DNA of 64,000 bases from contig NC_134282.1 in the NCBI RefSeq assembly GCF_949628215.1, positions 15,046,723-15,110,722 on the forward strand. The letters run 5' to 3'. The notes below the pieces were generated by a model that was not told where the DNA came from, searched no databases, and saw nothing but the letters and a program-made list of their open reading frames with translations. Shown in pieces: positions 11,401 through 23,354 of the stretch. The stretch's first letter is position 1. Every line of letters begins with the position of its first letter. Position numbers and translations under genes: made by a program. This stretch comes from Phalacrocorax aristotelis (taxonomy: Eukaryota > Chordata > Aves > Suliformes > Phalacrocoracidae).

Positions 11401-14400
11401 GCTACCCTATGGTAACTGGCCGTGTGCATGTAACTGCTCATGACAAATGCAAGGAAACTTACCCTGTCATGAGAGAAGTGTGAGCTGGTCTAGGTTCACT
11501 GCAGGGTCAGAGCAGGTATGGGGGCAGTTGTTGTAGAGCAGATGCCAGGCTATTAGTTCACACATAGTTACTCCATCATCACTTACTTGCATGCTTTTAT
11601 ACTGAGAATTAAAGGATCCCTGATGTGCTGGCCAGCACAGAAAGCTCTTACATTTAATACAATATGGTACACTGTCAGGTGCATCGGGAGCTTTTTAATG
11701 ATCAGACAGTCAAAAATAAAGCTACAGGAATAAAAAGAATACTGCAAGCAGGCTGGGATAGAACTAGAGAGGATCAAGTGCAAAAGGGGTTTCATTTAGC
11801 AAGAACAAGTAAGTGCACAGAGAAAGTTTCTGTTAATATATTAGGATAAAATGGAAAAACACACAGAAATCAATTACAAAATAACCTGAAAAGTAGAAAG
11901 TACAGAAAAGTTGAAATAATTATTGTCTTATTTTCTTTGATCTTACTGAGAAAAGGGATAAATTGTTTTCAGATGCCTACTGCCAGAAGTTTTCATGAGG
12001 ACTGCTGGTGATAAAGGGAAAGAACAGGGAATGTTTACATAAATGGATATGTTCAAGTTCACCAGGCCTGACGAAATGTACTGAAGAGCATTTAAAGGAT
12101 GAGCCATTGTGATTTCTGCCCCACGGGTGATATTTTCAGGAGCACCTGGAGGCCAGGGGATTTCCAGAAGGCTGGAAGAGGGCAGATATTGTACTTTCCA
12201 TCCCAGAGGAGATAGACCTCTGAAACTGCCAACCAGGCAGCTCGACTTTGGTGTGCGAGATGAAGTTGCAACACACTGATCTGTCAGTTTTACAGATGTC
12301 TAGATGATAGTGTGATACACGCTATCTGTATAAGTTTACTGGGAACAGGCTGTGCCATGTCAGTCTAATCTCATTCTGGCTAGGCAGCAGAGTGGTTAAA
12401 GGGGAAGGAATAAATATATCCTGAGTAAGGGTTTTGACACAGTCCCTCATGATAGTCTCATGAGCAAACTTATTCTCTAAGCCTGTGACTGCTGTTTAGT
12501 CCCAGTGAAATTTTCTTGGAAGTGCCCCCTAGAATAGAGTTCACTTGGGAGAAAAAATGTGCATGGTGCTAAGCAGGGAGGATTGCAGGCCCTTTGGGGA
12601 ATAGGGTTCAAAATTATCTTGATAGATCGGATGGAGTCTGAAATCAATTAGATGGAATCCAGTAATGATAAATACAAAGTGTTCTGCCTAGGAAACACAG
12701 GAAGGGAGCAGGTGGCCAGGCAGCAGCAGGGGGAAGTGGTGCAGATGGAGCGAGCCAGCCAGATCCACGGGTGTCCAGCATTGTGTTTGTGGCTTCCTGA
12801 TTCCCACTGACATCTTGCTGCGGGTGCCCAAGCGCTTGCCGGGACCTAATCCTGGATCTCTCAGGCTTCCTCGAGAAAAGGCCGTGGCTCGGTCTGTTAC
12901 AGAAGGGCTCTCTGCTAACAAGCCGCTGTGTGATCTGCCTGTCCCTCAGCACCAGCTGCATTGGGATTCTCTGAAACAGAATAGGGGGGAGGAGCAAGCA
13001 AGGGGAACAGGAGGCAGCTGAAATCTGCAGCAAGGCTTCTCTGCTGGGTGGAAAGGGCTTGTGTGGCTGTCAGGCTCCCCGCCCAAGAACAGCTCCTGCT
13101 AGGCAGAGGGTGGGGTGGGCAGCCAGAGCCTTGCAGGTCTGTGAGGGCAGCATAACCGGGGGAAATGAGATAGCTGGGAGGAAACAGCAGAGTCGCGCTG
13201 AAGGTCTCTCTGGAGAGTACTTGGGCAGCAGGCTGGGCTGGAGCAGGGCGGCTTTTAACTCTGATGGAACTGGGAAGGGGAAGCTGGGACATTCTTTGAG
13301 AGGGCAAAAATCACACCAAAAAAAAAGTGACAGCAAAGGGAGCAGGAGAGAGGTTTTGCAGGAGCAGTTGGGCCATTGCTGCCAGGACCCTGCTGAACTC
13401 ACGCTGCTGCGTGGTTCCTGCTGGTCAGTCCCGAGGCCTCAAAGGCCATCCCAGGGAGGACAGCCTGGCTGCTGCCATGGGAACTGCTCCAGGTATTTTC
13501 CTAGCCACGAAATCTACCATTTAAAAACAAGGAGGAAGTACCATGTGGGTATCGGAACAGGGAATGTGCTTACAGCCCCTGAAGAACACAGAATGTAAGA
13601 TGATGTTCACTTCTTTCCATAAGAATATATGGCTGCTTCATTTGTGAAGACGTTTTCTGGGCATAAGAGTTAAGCAATTTGTTTTACAGTTAAATAGTGG
13701 CTGAGGTGGTATCTGCAACTATGAAAAGTGGTTCCAATTGATATTGCCTGTTGAACTCAGTCTTCCAAAATCAATATGTTTTGTCAACAATGAATAAATT
13801 GTAGCTGGGAGTGTAACTTTGTAGATTGAGTTGCATCGGTGATAGGGGGAAATTCATTTCAATATGAATAATACATACTATTTATAGTGGATTTTTAAGT
13901 TGCTGGCCTATGGCTTTGTTTCTCGAAAAACAGTGCAAGTATTTCTTGTATAGTTTATAAGGATTATGAAAGATTAAAAAACATGCAGGGAGAGACATGG
14001 ACCTATTGGAGTGTCTCCAGAGGAGGGCCACAAGAACGATCAGAGGAATGGAACAGCTCTCCTATGAAGAAAGGCTGAGAAAGTTGGGGTTGTTCGGCCT
14101 GGAGGAGAGAAGGCTCTGGGGTGACGTTATTGTGACCTTTCAGTACTTGAAGGGGGCTTATAGGAAAGACGCGGACAAACATTTTAGCAGGGCCTGTTGC
14201 AATAGGACAAGGGGTAATGGTTTTAAACTAAAAGAGGGTAGATTTGGACTAGATATAAGGAAGAAATTTTTATAGTGATGGTGATGACACATTGGCACAG
14301 GTTGCCCAGAGAGGTGGTAGATACCTCATCCCTGGAAACATTCAGAGTCAGGTTGGTCGGGGCTCTGAGCAACCTGATCTAGTTGAAGATGTCCCTGCTC

Positions 14401-17400
14401 ATTGCAGGGGGTGTGGACTAGATGACCTTTAAAAGTCCCTTCCAGCCTAAACTACTCTGTGATTCTATGAAAGGTGTTTCAGTGCTCTGCAATGACAACT
14501 GGTACTTGAGTACAGATATAGTTATGGGTTTGTTTTTATATAGATACAGTAAACCTCTCTCTTTACAAGCTGAATTAGCTCCACTTTATTCACTGTTAAG
14601 TAGCTGAAAGTTGCTTTGTATAACTCGGTGAGATGCAAGAGCATCTTCCAGAAATCTAGTGAGGCATCACACAACCCTCACCTGTTTCAAAGTGAATATA
14701 TTTTGGTGACTATGTTAATAACTACTTGTAATGCCACTTTCAGAGATTCTTTTCATGGTGAGATAAGAGGGCTAGATGCAGCACATCACTGTGTTCAATG
14801 TGCATTAGAAAAGTATCAAGTCTTTATTTGCTGGTTTTGTGATACCTGGAAATAAGTCAGCTGTGAAATAATATGCAGCCATGGGGCCAGAAACTCATTC
14901 CTCCTATTGTCATAGCTCCAGTGTAACTATATATTGATTTTTAAGAGAGCGACCCTGTTTTGCTCTAGGCTGCGGTGGACATTTCAGCACTCTTCCTTCA
15001 TTACAAGTCATTGTTCACTGGACTGAAGATGGAGGTGAGATGTTGTGTGTTCATTAAACAGCCTGAGATGCGTACAGAACAACTAACTGGTTACATGTTT
15101 TTTACATCGGCCTGGCTGCAGAGGCAGCTGAGCAGGTGACTGTGGGAGGGTTGCTCACCTTGTTTGCCCTTGTGCTGTGGGAGTTGATATGAAGTGCTAA
15201 AGGAAGAGTGGCAGCCAGGCATGGTGACTCACCAATTCATAACTTCTTCCTCACTAACGAGGCAGAGCCTGTGATTCAGGGAGTAGTTTGTTGAATTAAA
15301 TTTTGAGCCTGCTGTGGAACTGCATGGTTAATCTGTGCTCTTTTCACTTGTACTTGTTATATACCACCTGAGCAAGGCTGTAAGGCTTAAGCAACAATCC
15401 TGTCTGGAAGTGACCAGGTAAAATTTGGAATTTGAACTGTGTTTAGGTTTGATTAAACAAAAAACCCCAACACAATAGTAACAGAATCTTTAATAATAGT
15501 GGGGGGGGGAAGAGGAGAGAAAGAAAAGTAGAGCCATCACATTCTTATTACCTGTAGTTGGAAAAAAAGGACTTGTTCTTGCTTCCTTAGCCAGAGTCTC
15601 CTCCTTTCATGGCTCATGTCTGTAATCTTGTCATTGTGTGGCAGATCTCCACTGTGCGTGTATTCCTGGGCATCCTGTTCTGCTGCGTAGTAAGAGCAAA
15701 ATATTATTATATGTTCAGCTGCAAATGTTTCCTGCTGTATTCTGTAGCATCAGACTGTTTGCTGTTAGGCATGCCAAAGGTGCCCCTGCTATCTCATTTC
15801 CAAAGTGGTCTGACAATACTATTTCATTAGAAGCCAGGCAATATTTTGGAATGAGAAGGCCAACGGTATCCTGGGCTGCATTAAAAGGAGTGTGGCCAGC
15901 AGGTTGAGAGACGTTATCGTCCCCCTCTACTCAGGCCTAGTGAGGCCATATTTGGAGCACTGTGTCCAGTTCTGGGCCCACCAGTTTAAGCAGGATGTGG
16001 AACTGCTTGAGCAAGTCCAGCAGAGAGCTACCAAGATGATCAGGGGACTGGAGCAGCTCCCTTATGAGGAAAGGCTGAGACACCTGGGTCTGTTCAGCCT
16101 GGACAAGAGAAGTCTGAGGGGAGATCTTGTGAATACTTATAAATATCTAAAGGGTGGATGTCATGAGGATGGGGCTGGACTCTTTTCAGTGGTGCCCAAC
16201 GACAGGCCAAGGGGAAATGGGCACAAGCTGGAACATGGGAAGTTCCACATATACATGAGAAAAAACTTTCCTGTGCAGGTGCCAGAGCAGCGGAAGAGGC
16301 TGCCCAGGGAGGCTGTGGAGTCTCCTTCCCTGGAGACATTTAAAACCTAATTGGATGCATTCCTGTGCCCCCTGCTCTGGGTGTGCCTGCTCAAGCAGGG
16401 GGTTGGACAAGATGACCTCCAGAGGTTCCTTCCAACCCCCACCATTCTGTGATTGAGTTAGGTGTCTAATTAGCCTTTTGCTTTTAAGCCAGAAATTCTG
16501 ACTCTGATTTATGTACAAGTGTTTGCTATGTTACCTACAGAGCATGAAGACTGAAGCAGCAGAGTCACACACGTTTATCCCAGGCTGGCGCAGTACTTGA
16601 CAGTGTTATGGATGTGAGACCCTTCCTGTCAGGAGCAAACAGCAGGGACTTCGTGGCCCTTCAGAGTAGTAGGTCACTGGTGCAGAAGTAAGGGCTGTGC
16701 TGGAGGGAATAGGAAGATGGCTGTGGGTTGCACATTGGGTTGTGTGGCTCGTGTGCCTATTTGTGCACCAGGTTTATACCTCTGTGCGGAATTTCAATTC
16801 CCTGTCTATGTGAACATGCCTGGCCCCAAGCTGCATTACTGTTCCTTGTCTGTCTTAGCGGGACATCTTTCTTTTCTGCTGAGCAGGGTGAGAATGGAGA
16901 TGGAGCCAGGGAGCTGAAGAACATGAAGTCAGATCGCATGAAAGTGATACAGATGGATGTGTGCAGTGACCAGGAGGTGGCTCAGGCTGTGGATTTTGTG
17001 AAGAGGACCCTGAAGGAGCCAGAGGAAGGTATGTGAGGATCTTTGTATTTTGAGCACAGCTGGCTCTTTGCTGTGCTCGCAGAATCCTTCCTACAGAGCA
17101 CTGTCCAGGTTGTTCCCTCTCTGCACCACCAAAAAAGGGTTAACAAGCCTGGAGGCCTGTTGACTGTGTGGTGGGCAGTCAGGCAGTGATTTGGGTCAGT
17201 GAGGAAATTGTCTTGCTGTTGATGTGCCGGCCACATAGAAAGAGACCAAGACTGGCTGAAAGATTAGGCTCTAACTCTACATCCTGTAAAAAGCGATGAG
17301 TGGCAGCAAGCCCACAAAAGCCTTTGTCTTTCTCCTTGAGTGTCTGTCAAGGTCATAGGATGGCCAGAGCCTGATCCCCTCCTGGTGCTCCTGCTGCAGC

Positions 17401-20400
17401 CTGGCTCATGCAGGCCTTTCTGTAGTGACCCTGCTAGTGAAGAGGTGATGGGCTCTGGCTGTTTAGTGCTGCCCCCCTGCCGTGCTGGTACAACCTGTTT
17501 GTGTAATTGAATGCTGAGCTGGAGTACAAAACTGACCTGCCCCCACACCCGGTTTATTCTTCAGCCAGGTCTATTCATGTTTTCAGTTTGCCATGCAACA
17601 TCCCAAAGGTGTGATGTGAGGCAGGACGCAAGATGAGCTTGGCATAGACCACCTTAATCCATGCCACCTTAAGCACTAGCCCAACTCATGGGCCCTGAGA
17701 GCATGTGAAAGAAGATAGGAGTCCCTTCTGCATGCTGCTTTCCTTTTTGGAAGTGGTTTGGCAGTGGGATATGAGCTTACAGTTGGAGTCTGGTGTGACA
17801 CCACCTAACCTCTTCCCATGTGGTGAGGTTGTGAGACTTCTTGTCCTGCATAGGTTTCTCTGCAGCCTTTGTGCAAGAGCGAGCTGCGCAGCAGCTGTAG
17901 ACCCAGGCTGGGGATGGACTGAGGTTTCACATCTGTGGCTCCAGGACTTAAGGGTTGTGTGGCTGGAGTGTGGTTTCTCTTCTTGAAGCTTCGATGAGAC
18001 TGCCATGGGCCTGGTTTTGTTCACAGCAGGTATAAAGCTAGTAAATAACAATAGCTCTAATTTTTATGCAAATTATGTGAGCACACCCTTCGTCCTAAAA
18101 CAAGCATATGAAATGTATCCGAGTTACGTACAAGCTCTGATCCCACACATGTTCCCTCTGCATCATTTTTCTTCCTACACAATCACCCAGCCCTTGTCAC
18201 ACATTTCACAGCTTCACAAGCTTTTCCTGAAGAGCCCAGCAACAGCAGTGGTGGCACAGAGCCATTACCCACTGAGTGAACACTTGTAAGGGAGCAGCTC
18301 TGTGGCTTCTATAAATGCAGCAGTGTTTGCAAAACCGTGTGTGTAGCAGGGACAGAGAAGTCTTCCACCCTTGATCAGCAAGTTGGACCAGTTCCTCCTG
18401 CTCTTGAGAGCCTTATCCTGTAGTTGTCTGCTCCAGCACAGTGTGCAAAGCAGCAAAGGCTTCTGTTTAGGCCCATCAGTGTGACTGAGGTTGCACTTGC
18501 CAATAAATAATGCTCAATAAATAAGTGCTGGAACGTAGAGACTATTGAGACTGATGTGCCTTGCACAGAGGTGCTTGTTGCACACTGAGTGTGGCCCCAG
18601 AAGGGTTAGTGCAGAAGAGTTCTTGCGCTGTACTTTTATACCTCTTCTCCCTGTGCTGTGTACATAAGGCTAAACTGATTTCAGTAGAAGTGCCCCTGTT
18701 TGTTTTCATTCTTATGCAGTTCCCACTGTATTGTTGACACTAAAGAAATAATAGTGATAAGGCTGTGCTCATTAAACACACTGCTGTCCAGCAAACAGCC
18801 CTGTGACCCGGTACCTATCAGCACTTTGTTCTGTACGTTGCATGACTTCATCAGTGAGCAACAAAATTCCAAGAAAGAACAATTGTAAATAGTGTTTTCA
18901 TGAATGTCCCTGAATCTAACCTCGTAACGCAAGAAGTGGGAAAGTGTTGTGGAGAAATTTAGAATCAGGAGGGCTCTGCAGAGATCAATTTGGGACTGAC
19001 AGTTTAAGTCTTTTGTGGTCTTTGGGAAATCCCTGCCAAATTTGTTCTGCATAGCTTCTTGCTACTGGTGAAATTACACCATCAGATGTCCTGTTTCCAT
19101 GGTCCTCCTGCTAGCGATTAGAGCCTGCTTTGCAGCAGCGCAGGGGACACCATTCAGGCTGAGATGTTGTGCTGGCTGCCACATGAGTGTGAATTTCAGA
19201 GTTACCTTGACCCATTAAAGCTGGCAGTTTCAGTAAGTGCAGCAGCGACAGGCAGGTCTTGGGCAGAGCAGGAGTAGAACTACCTGACTGCAACATTTAG
19301 AAACATGAATTAATAAACACAGAAGTAAGGATAGGTGAGCAAGATGTTTTCTTGGCTTTTGCTGCAGGCCATGACTTAGCTGTTATCGCAAACAGCCCCT
19401 GTGGCTGTTGTGGCCTGGTGGGGATTGGGAAAGGGTTTTTCTGGAGGGGGGTAAACCTGCAGGCCAGTGAACTGGAGCAATATTCACCACTATCTGTCAG
19501 AGACAGGTGTGCAGGGCAAAAGGGGTGCTGGGATCAGCATGTGAGAGCTGGGAGGTACAGGAATGGTGGCAGCTATAATAGGCAAATCCATTCTGGGACA
19601 GACCAGGAGGGAATAGTTAATGCGCTCTTATCACTGGGTAGGACATGACCTTCTCTGGTCTGCTATACGTGGCTGGTCAACAGTCCTCAGGGAAAATTAA
19701 CATAGCTGGGAATGGGGCAGGATACTAGGTCTGTTGTGAGAATAGAGAGCCGGTCTAGCAAGGGCACGTTGGTGTTTTTAAATGCACCAGGAGGATAAAT
19801 TCTATTGGTATTTATTGGGCAATGATGGAATATTGCAGTTTGCTTAGAGGGCCATGTTTGGTGCAATATATGGTTAGTATCTGACCATGAATAAATATAG
19901 GCTGGAAGTTATTAAAAGGCTTTCATACATGAGGGCAGGGAAGCTATGGAGCAGAGCCAGGGCAAAGAGCCCAAAAAATTTTGAGAGAGAGCTTGATAAG
20001 TTTTTCAGTGGGGTGCCATGACGTGGGTGCTTTTGATAGCAATGTCAGAGCTCCCTGGACGTGAAGACTCCATCTTAGCCTGTGTGTGTTCTTGGTGGTA
20101 AAAAGAAGGTCAGGCAGTAGAAAGGGGCCCTGTCTCCAGCTGGGTACTTAGACAGTGAAAAATAACTACGATGTATGGCAGGACATCTAATGAGGAGCAA
20201 CTCTGTTATCTTGTTCCAGCTCTCTGTTTGTTCCTCCTGCAGCTTATGACTGCGTAGTCCTGTGCTTCAACAAATTCACTAAGTATGGACTCTGTCCTAC
20301 AAATGTTTGCCACTGGGGACTTCTGCAGTAATCGCTTTGGAAGGTCAAGTCCTCAGTGACCCACTAAGTCATGGACATGTACGGGGCTCAGTGCAGAAGC

Positions 20401-23354
20401 TCTTGGTAAGCACAGTCAATTTAATTTTGACAGGACTGCATGCACAAAAGACATGAATTTTTAAATTCTAGTAGTTTTAAGGGTTGGTTATAAGTTTGCC
20501 ATATTCTGCTGTATTGAAGGAAACCGAATACCTGAACTAAAATACAGCAACAATTAATGAGGCATGAATCTGCAGACCAATACCATGCACTCTCCAAAAC
20601 AGTGATTCAGAGCTGTGAAGGGGATTTAGAAATCCAAGATATTTGTTTTCCTTCTTTTTTTTTTTTAAATTGAGGGAAAGTCCAGCCCCTTACAAATCGC
20701 AGAAGTCTTGATAAGTTCACTGAGTGAAGACAAACCTGGGACCAACAGGAAGCATAAAAGAGAGTCAGACAGATCCAGCCATAGAAAGCCCCAGGACAGC
20801 ATTTGACCTTAGAAGAGACATTCAGGGAGGCAGTGCTTGTGTGACCCCATCACTCTCCCTGGCGCTCCAAACAAGCCCTACTGGCTTCACTTCTGATATA
20901 CCAAGGGCGTATTTCATTTCCTTGCTGGTTTTTCTCTACAACTTTTTTTCTATAAAAGTGCCCAGTTCTTTGTCAAGGGGTTGGGATACTTTAAACAACA
21001 AGGAAAGGTACTTCTCTGTGACATTCTTCCTCATTCCACTCTTTAACCATGTGTTTGTTGGCAGGTCTGTGGGGCCTGGTGAACAATGCTGGTGTCTCAA
21101 CCTTTGGAGAGGTGGAATTTGCAAGTTTAGACAACTACAAGAAGGTGGCAGAGATCAACCTGTGGGGCACCGTGAGGGTGACAAAGGCTTTCCTGCCCCT
21201 CATTCGCAGAGCTAAAGGTACATGCCGGGCAGTGTGGCAAGACCCAGAGAGACCTTTGCAGCACAGCAAAGAGATGTAGCTAAAAATCATGACTCAGACT
21301 CTGCTTTGAGGAATGCCTGTGCAGTCCACGGAGGGGGTTTGAGGCATGCAGGCAGACCAGGCAGTAGGGTTCAAAGGGCTGTGTAAGCATTTGGTGGTAT
21401 GGGCCGCTTTGGGGGCAGTCCAGGCACTTAGGCAGTAGGTGCTATCTTAAACATGCCAGGATATCAGAGACCTTCATGCAGTGCTGGCAGATATGACACA
21501 GGACCCAAGGCCACCTTTAGAAAAAGTGACTGGAGGCCAGACCAAGTGCTTATTTTGGATAACTGAATCTTCCCCCTTCATGTTATTCAGTTCACAGATG
21601 ATTGCAGAGTGGTAGTGGTGGAATAAATGAGAGTGAGTAACAGCCATTTTAGACATCTTTTCAAAAATCTTTGTTTTATTAAAAAAAAAAAAGATATGTA
21701 TGAGCAGAACTCTGAAAAGCTTCTTTATTTAGCATGTGTGGGAGAATGCTGGCACAGCTGTGTGTTCTGTGAGCACAGAAAGGGGTTAGACTGAGAAGAT
21801 TGCTCAGATACCACTTCCAGAAAGTAAGTACCCACTAAACGAGCCCCACCTCGCTACGAAAGGTAGCTTACCCATCAGGTCAGCAGGTGGTTCTCACAGA
21901 CCCTCCAAGCTGCTCTTAGGTCAGGAATGAGACAGCAGAGCCACTTGTTTCTCAGCTAAAATTTCAAGCTGCAGAAGGGCGTCATGCTCCACAGCTGTGA
22001 AAATCCTCTCTGTAAAAATAGCTGGTGAGATTTCAAGGGCCTGTTCGTAAATGCAACTGAATTCATAATTGCACACACCTTGGGGAAGGACAGAGCCACC
22101 CACAGAGGAGCAACCACTGCTGTCACTGCCACTGGGCAATGCATGATCTAACACAAGCTGCTGGAGCTCTGTAATTGGGCTGGCATGGCCTGCTGGTAGG
22201 AGTTAAGACAATTGCTCTTTGCTGCCCCATAGACAGCAGCACGTCAAGTCTCCTCTCCGTTTCTCCCAGGTGTGTAGCACTCAGGCACTCCTGGCCAGCA
22301 GCTGGGTGAGCAGGCTGTGCTGCCCATGCTGCACATTCAGAGAAACCTCTACTGGTTCTCTGCCATCCACCTCAGGTCTAGAAGCATGTAGCTGTGTTGG
22401 GCAGAGTGGCTGCAGATGAGCCGTTGTGCCTACAGAAAGAACCAGAATGCTTGCAAGGCATCATGCAGTGTTGTGCGCTTTCCAGTAGATAAACCTGCTA
22501 GCTGAGAGCTTGAACCCTTCTCTAGCAAGATGCAGGAGTGGGGCACACTGATGTGATGTGAGAGCACACAGCTAGTAGCCTCAGAAGATCTGGGTAAGAC
22601 CAGAAAATGGCCTCGGAAATTAGGAGGGAAATGTATGCTTTGTTACCCCTTTTTAATACAGAGGCAGGCATGTTTACTATCCATGGAGGAGGTCAGAGCA
22701 GGGGCTAGCCTTGATTGAGTCAGGAGAGAGAGGCTGCTTGACAGGGGATTCGAACATCTCTTCAAGATTCAGATTTTATGAATCAGCGTCATCCAAGAAT
22801 GCACCTTTTTACTGGGATGTTCTCTCCGCTGCTTCTGCAGCCTGTTACCTCTCCCTGCTCTTTTCTCTCTAGGCCGTGTGGTTAATATCACAAGCATGTT
22901 GGGACGGATGGTGAGTCCATCTCGCTCCTGCTATTGCATTTCCAAGTTCGGCATGGCAGCCTTCTCTGACTGCCTCCGGCAGGAGATGTACCGCTGGGGT
23001 GTCAGAGTCATCCTCATTGAGCCCAGTAACTTCGTGGCAGCAACAGGCATCCTGACAGCAGACAGCATCGACAAGCAGGCTGAGGCACTGTGGAGTGGAG
23101 CCAGTGACACTGTGCGGGAGGACTATGGGAGGGAGTATTTCACTCACCACGTGGCCCAGATGAAGTCCTTCATTAACAGTGGCCTGAAGGACATGTCTCT
23201 GGTCTTGAATGACATCACCGATGCACTCACTTCTATGCACCCGAATAACCGTTACAATCCCATGGAGACCTACTGGTGGGTGAGGCTGCAACTCATGACT
23301 CACCTGCCCACTGCCATTGCCGACTGGCTTTACATCCCTGGAGCCACCCTGTAA
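5321..23354 (+). CDS. BDH1: D-beta-hydroxybutyrate dehydrogenase 1 (SDR family), complete, 5 coding exons
   Basis: BDH1 interconverts 3-hydroxybutyrate and acetoacetate with NAD(H) in ketone-body metabolism, on the inner mitochondrial membrane in mammals. Coding exons are 5321-5440, 9181-9291, 16887-17028, 21065-21217 and 22873-23354. All have GT/AG borders and matching phases and give 335 residues (human is 343). Visible SDR marks are the TGxxxGxG cofactor loop (T49-G56), NNAG (131-134), catalytic N156, S183, and the YxxxK pair Y196/K200. The C-terminus carries the BDH1-type [13 protein letters not shown] segment, which separates it from HSD17B2 and RDH relatives. Start chosen at 5321 because it lies in the CpG island and joins in phase to exon 2. 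The first 40 residues are Leu- and Arg-rich without any acidic residue and do not resemble the human presequence. A BDH1 paralogue cannot be wholly excluded. Confidence 0.93.
5391..5412 (+). repeat. CTC-type triplet run in BDH1 exon 1
   Basis: A stretch of TCCTCCTCC-type triplets encodes the poly-leucine run in the BDH1 leader. Short in-frame triplet repeats like this can vary in length between individuals. Confidence 0.8.
5441..9180 (+). other. BDH1 intron 1
   Basis: A 3.74-kb intron from GTGAGT to a TTTCCCCGCACAG acceptor. The first 220 bases are still in the CpG island, and there is a poly-A run near 5702-5718. The last 150 bases before exon 2 are open in the frame of exon 2, with an ATG at 9106. 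No other exon or named repeat was recognised. Confidence 0.8.
9181..9291 (+). CDS. BDH1: BDH1 coding exon 2 (cofactor-binding loop)
   Basis: It encodes residues 41-77, phase 0 at both ends, between acceptor CCCCGCACAG and donor GTGAGT at 9292. It contains the Rossmann glycine motif TGCDKGFG and the downstream strand FTVFAGCLL, which match vertebrate BDH1 closely. Confidence 0.95.
10936..10947. repeat. Poly-C run
   Basis: A run of about a dozen C residues in BDH1 intron 2. On the minus strand it is a G tract. Confidence 0.75.
12040..12690 (+). mobile_element. Degraded CR1 LINE ORF2 remnant
   Basis: Phrases typical of the CR1 reverse-transcriptase region occur in the expected order: CACCAGGCCTGACGAAATG near 12060, GGATTTCCAGAAGGCTGGAAG near 12158, GACACAGTCCCTCATGATAG near 12436 and a GTGCTAAGCAGGGAGGATTG stretch near 12567. 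The reading frame is broken throughout. Edges are approximate. Confidence 0.55.
13985..14475 (+). mobile_element. CR1 LINE 3' fragment (ORF2 end plus 3' UTR)
   Basis: An open stretch at 13997-14275 encodes the CR1 ORF2 C-terminal pattern [20 protein letters not shown] followed by [17 protein letters not shown]. It is followed by the 3' UTR motif CACAGGTTGCCCAGAGAGG and the terminal CTGTGATTCTATGA tail. It is 5'-truncated and belongs to a different, more diverged subfamily than the 15855 copy. Confidence 0.9.
15855..16457 (+). mobile_element. CR1 LINE 3' fragment, relatively young
   Basis: It encodes the C-terminal end of CR1 ORF2 (open at 15892-16350; pattern [20 protein letters not shown]) and then the 3' end with GACCTCCAGAGGTTCCTTCC and CATTCTGTGATTG. 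It is close to the minus-strand copy at 44356-45243 over several hundred bases, which indicates the same recently active subfamily. It is 5'-truncated in the ORF2 tail. Confidence 0.93.
16887..17028 (+). CDS. BDH1: BDH1 coding exon 3
   Basis: It encodes residues 78-124 plus the first base of codon 125, between acceptor CTGCTGAGCAG and donor GTATGT at 17029. The peptide ([19 protein letters not shown]...) corresponds to the beta-alpha segment between the cofactor loop and the NNAG motif in BDH1, including the D of the conserved DV pair. Confidence 0.95.
17029..21064 (+). other. BDH1 intron 3
   Basis: A 4.0-kb intron with a T run near 20657-20667. No CR1 copy was recognised with confidence. 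The stretch at 19480-20050 reads like very old interspersed repeat DNA but has no diagnostic motif. Confidence 0.75.
21065..21217 (+). CDS. BDH1: BDH1 coding exon 4 (NNAG motif)
   Basis: It completes codon 125 and encodes residues 126-175 plus one base of 176, between acceptor TTTGTTGGCAG and donor GTACAT at 21218. It contains [18 protein letters not shown] and [20 protein letters not shown]. These are near-identical to mammalian BDH1 and include catalytic-tetrad N156. Confidence 0.97.
21218..22872 (+). other. BDH1 intron 4
   Basis: A 1.66-kb intron ending in a TTTTCTCTCTAG acceptor, with a poly-A run near 21681-21692. No other exon or repeat family was recognised. Confidence 0.8.
22873..23354 (+). 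CDS. BDH1: BDH1 coding exon 5 (active site and C-terminus)
   Basis: It completes codon 176 and encodes residues 177-335 and the TAA stop. S183, Y196 and K200 have the same spacing as the human catalytic residues. The substrate-lid and C-terminal regions are BDH1-like, ending in [19 protein letters not shown], a few residues longer than human. Confidence 0.97.

Larger units (their letters stand above)
9292..16886 (+). other. BDH1 intron 2, with three CR1 fragments
   Basis: A 7.6-kb intron. It holds an old CR1 ORF2 remnant (about 12040-12690), a CR1 3' fragment (13985-14475), a younger CR1 3' fragment (15855-16457) and a C homopolymer near 10936-10947. Open frames at 12644-13598 on both strands do not resemble known proteins. 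Confidence 0.8.

Noticed and set aside
12644-13598. Overlapping frames of 110-179 codons in BDH1 intron 2
   Set aside because: Open on both strands, partly in old CR1-derived DNA, no similarity to known proteins, and within an intron of a confirmed gene.
19480-20050. Possible ancient LINE remnant in BDH1 intron 3
   Set aside because: Only vague resemblance, with no diagnostic CR1 motif or tail that I could place.
22735-22800. tRNA-like B box (GTTCGAATCCC on the minus strand)
   Set aside because: No matching A box or foldable acceptor and anticodon arms at the expected distance.
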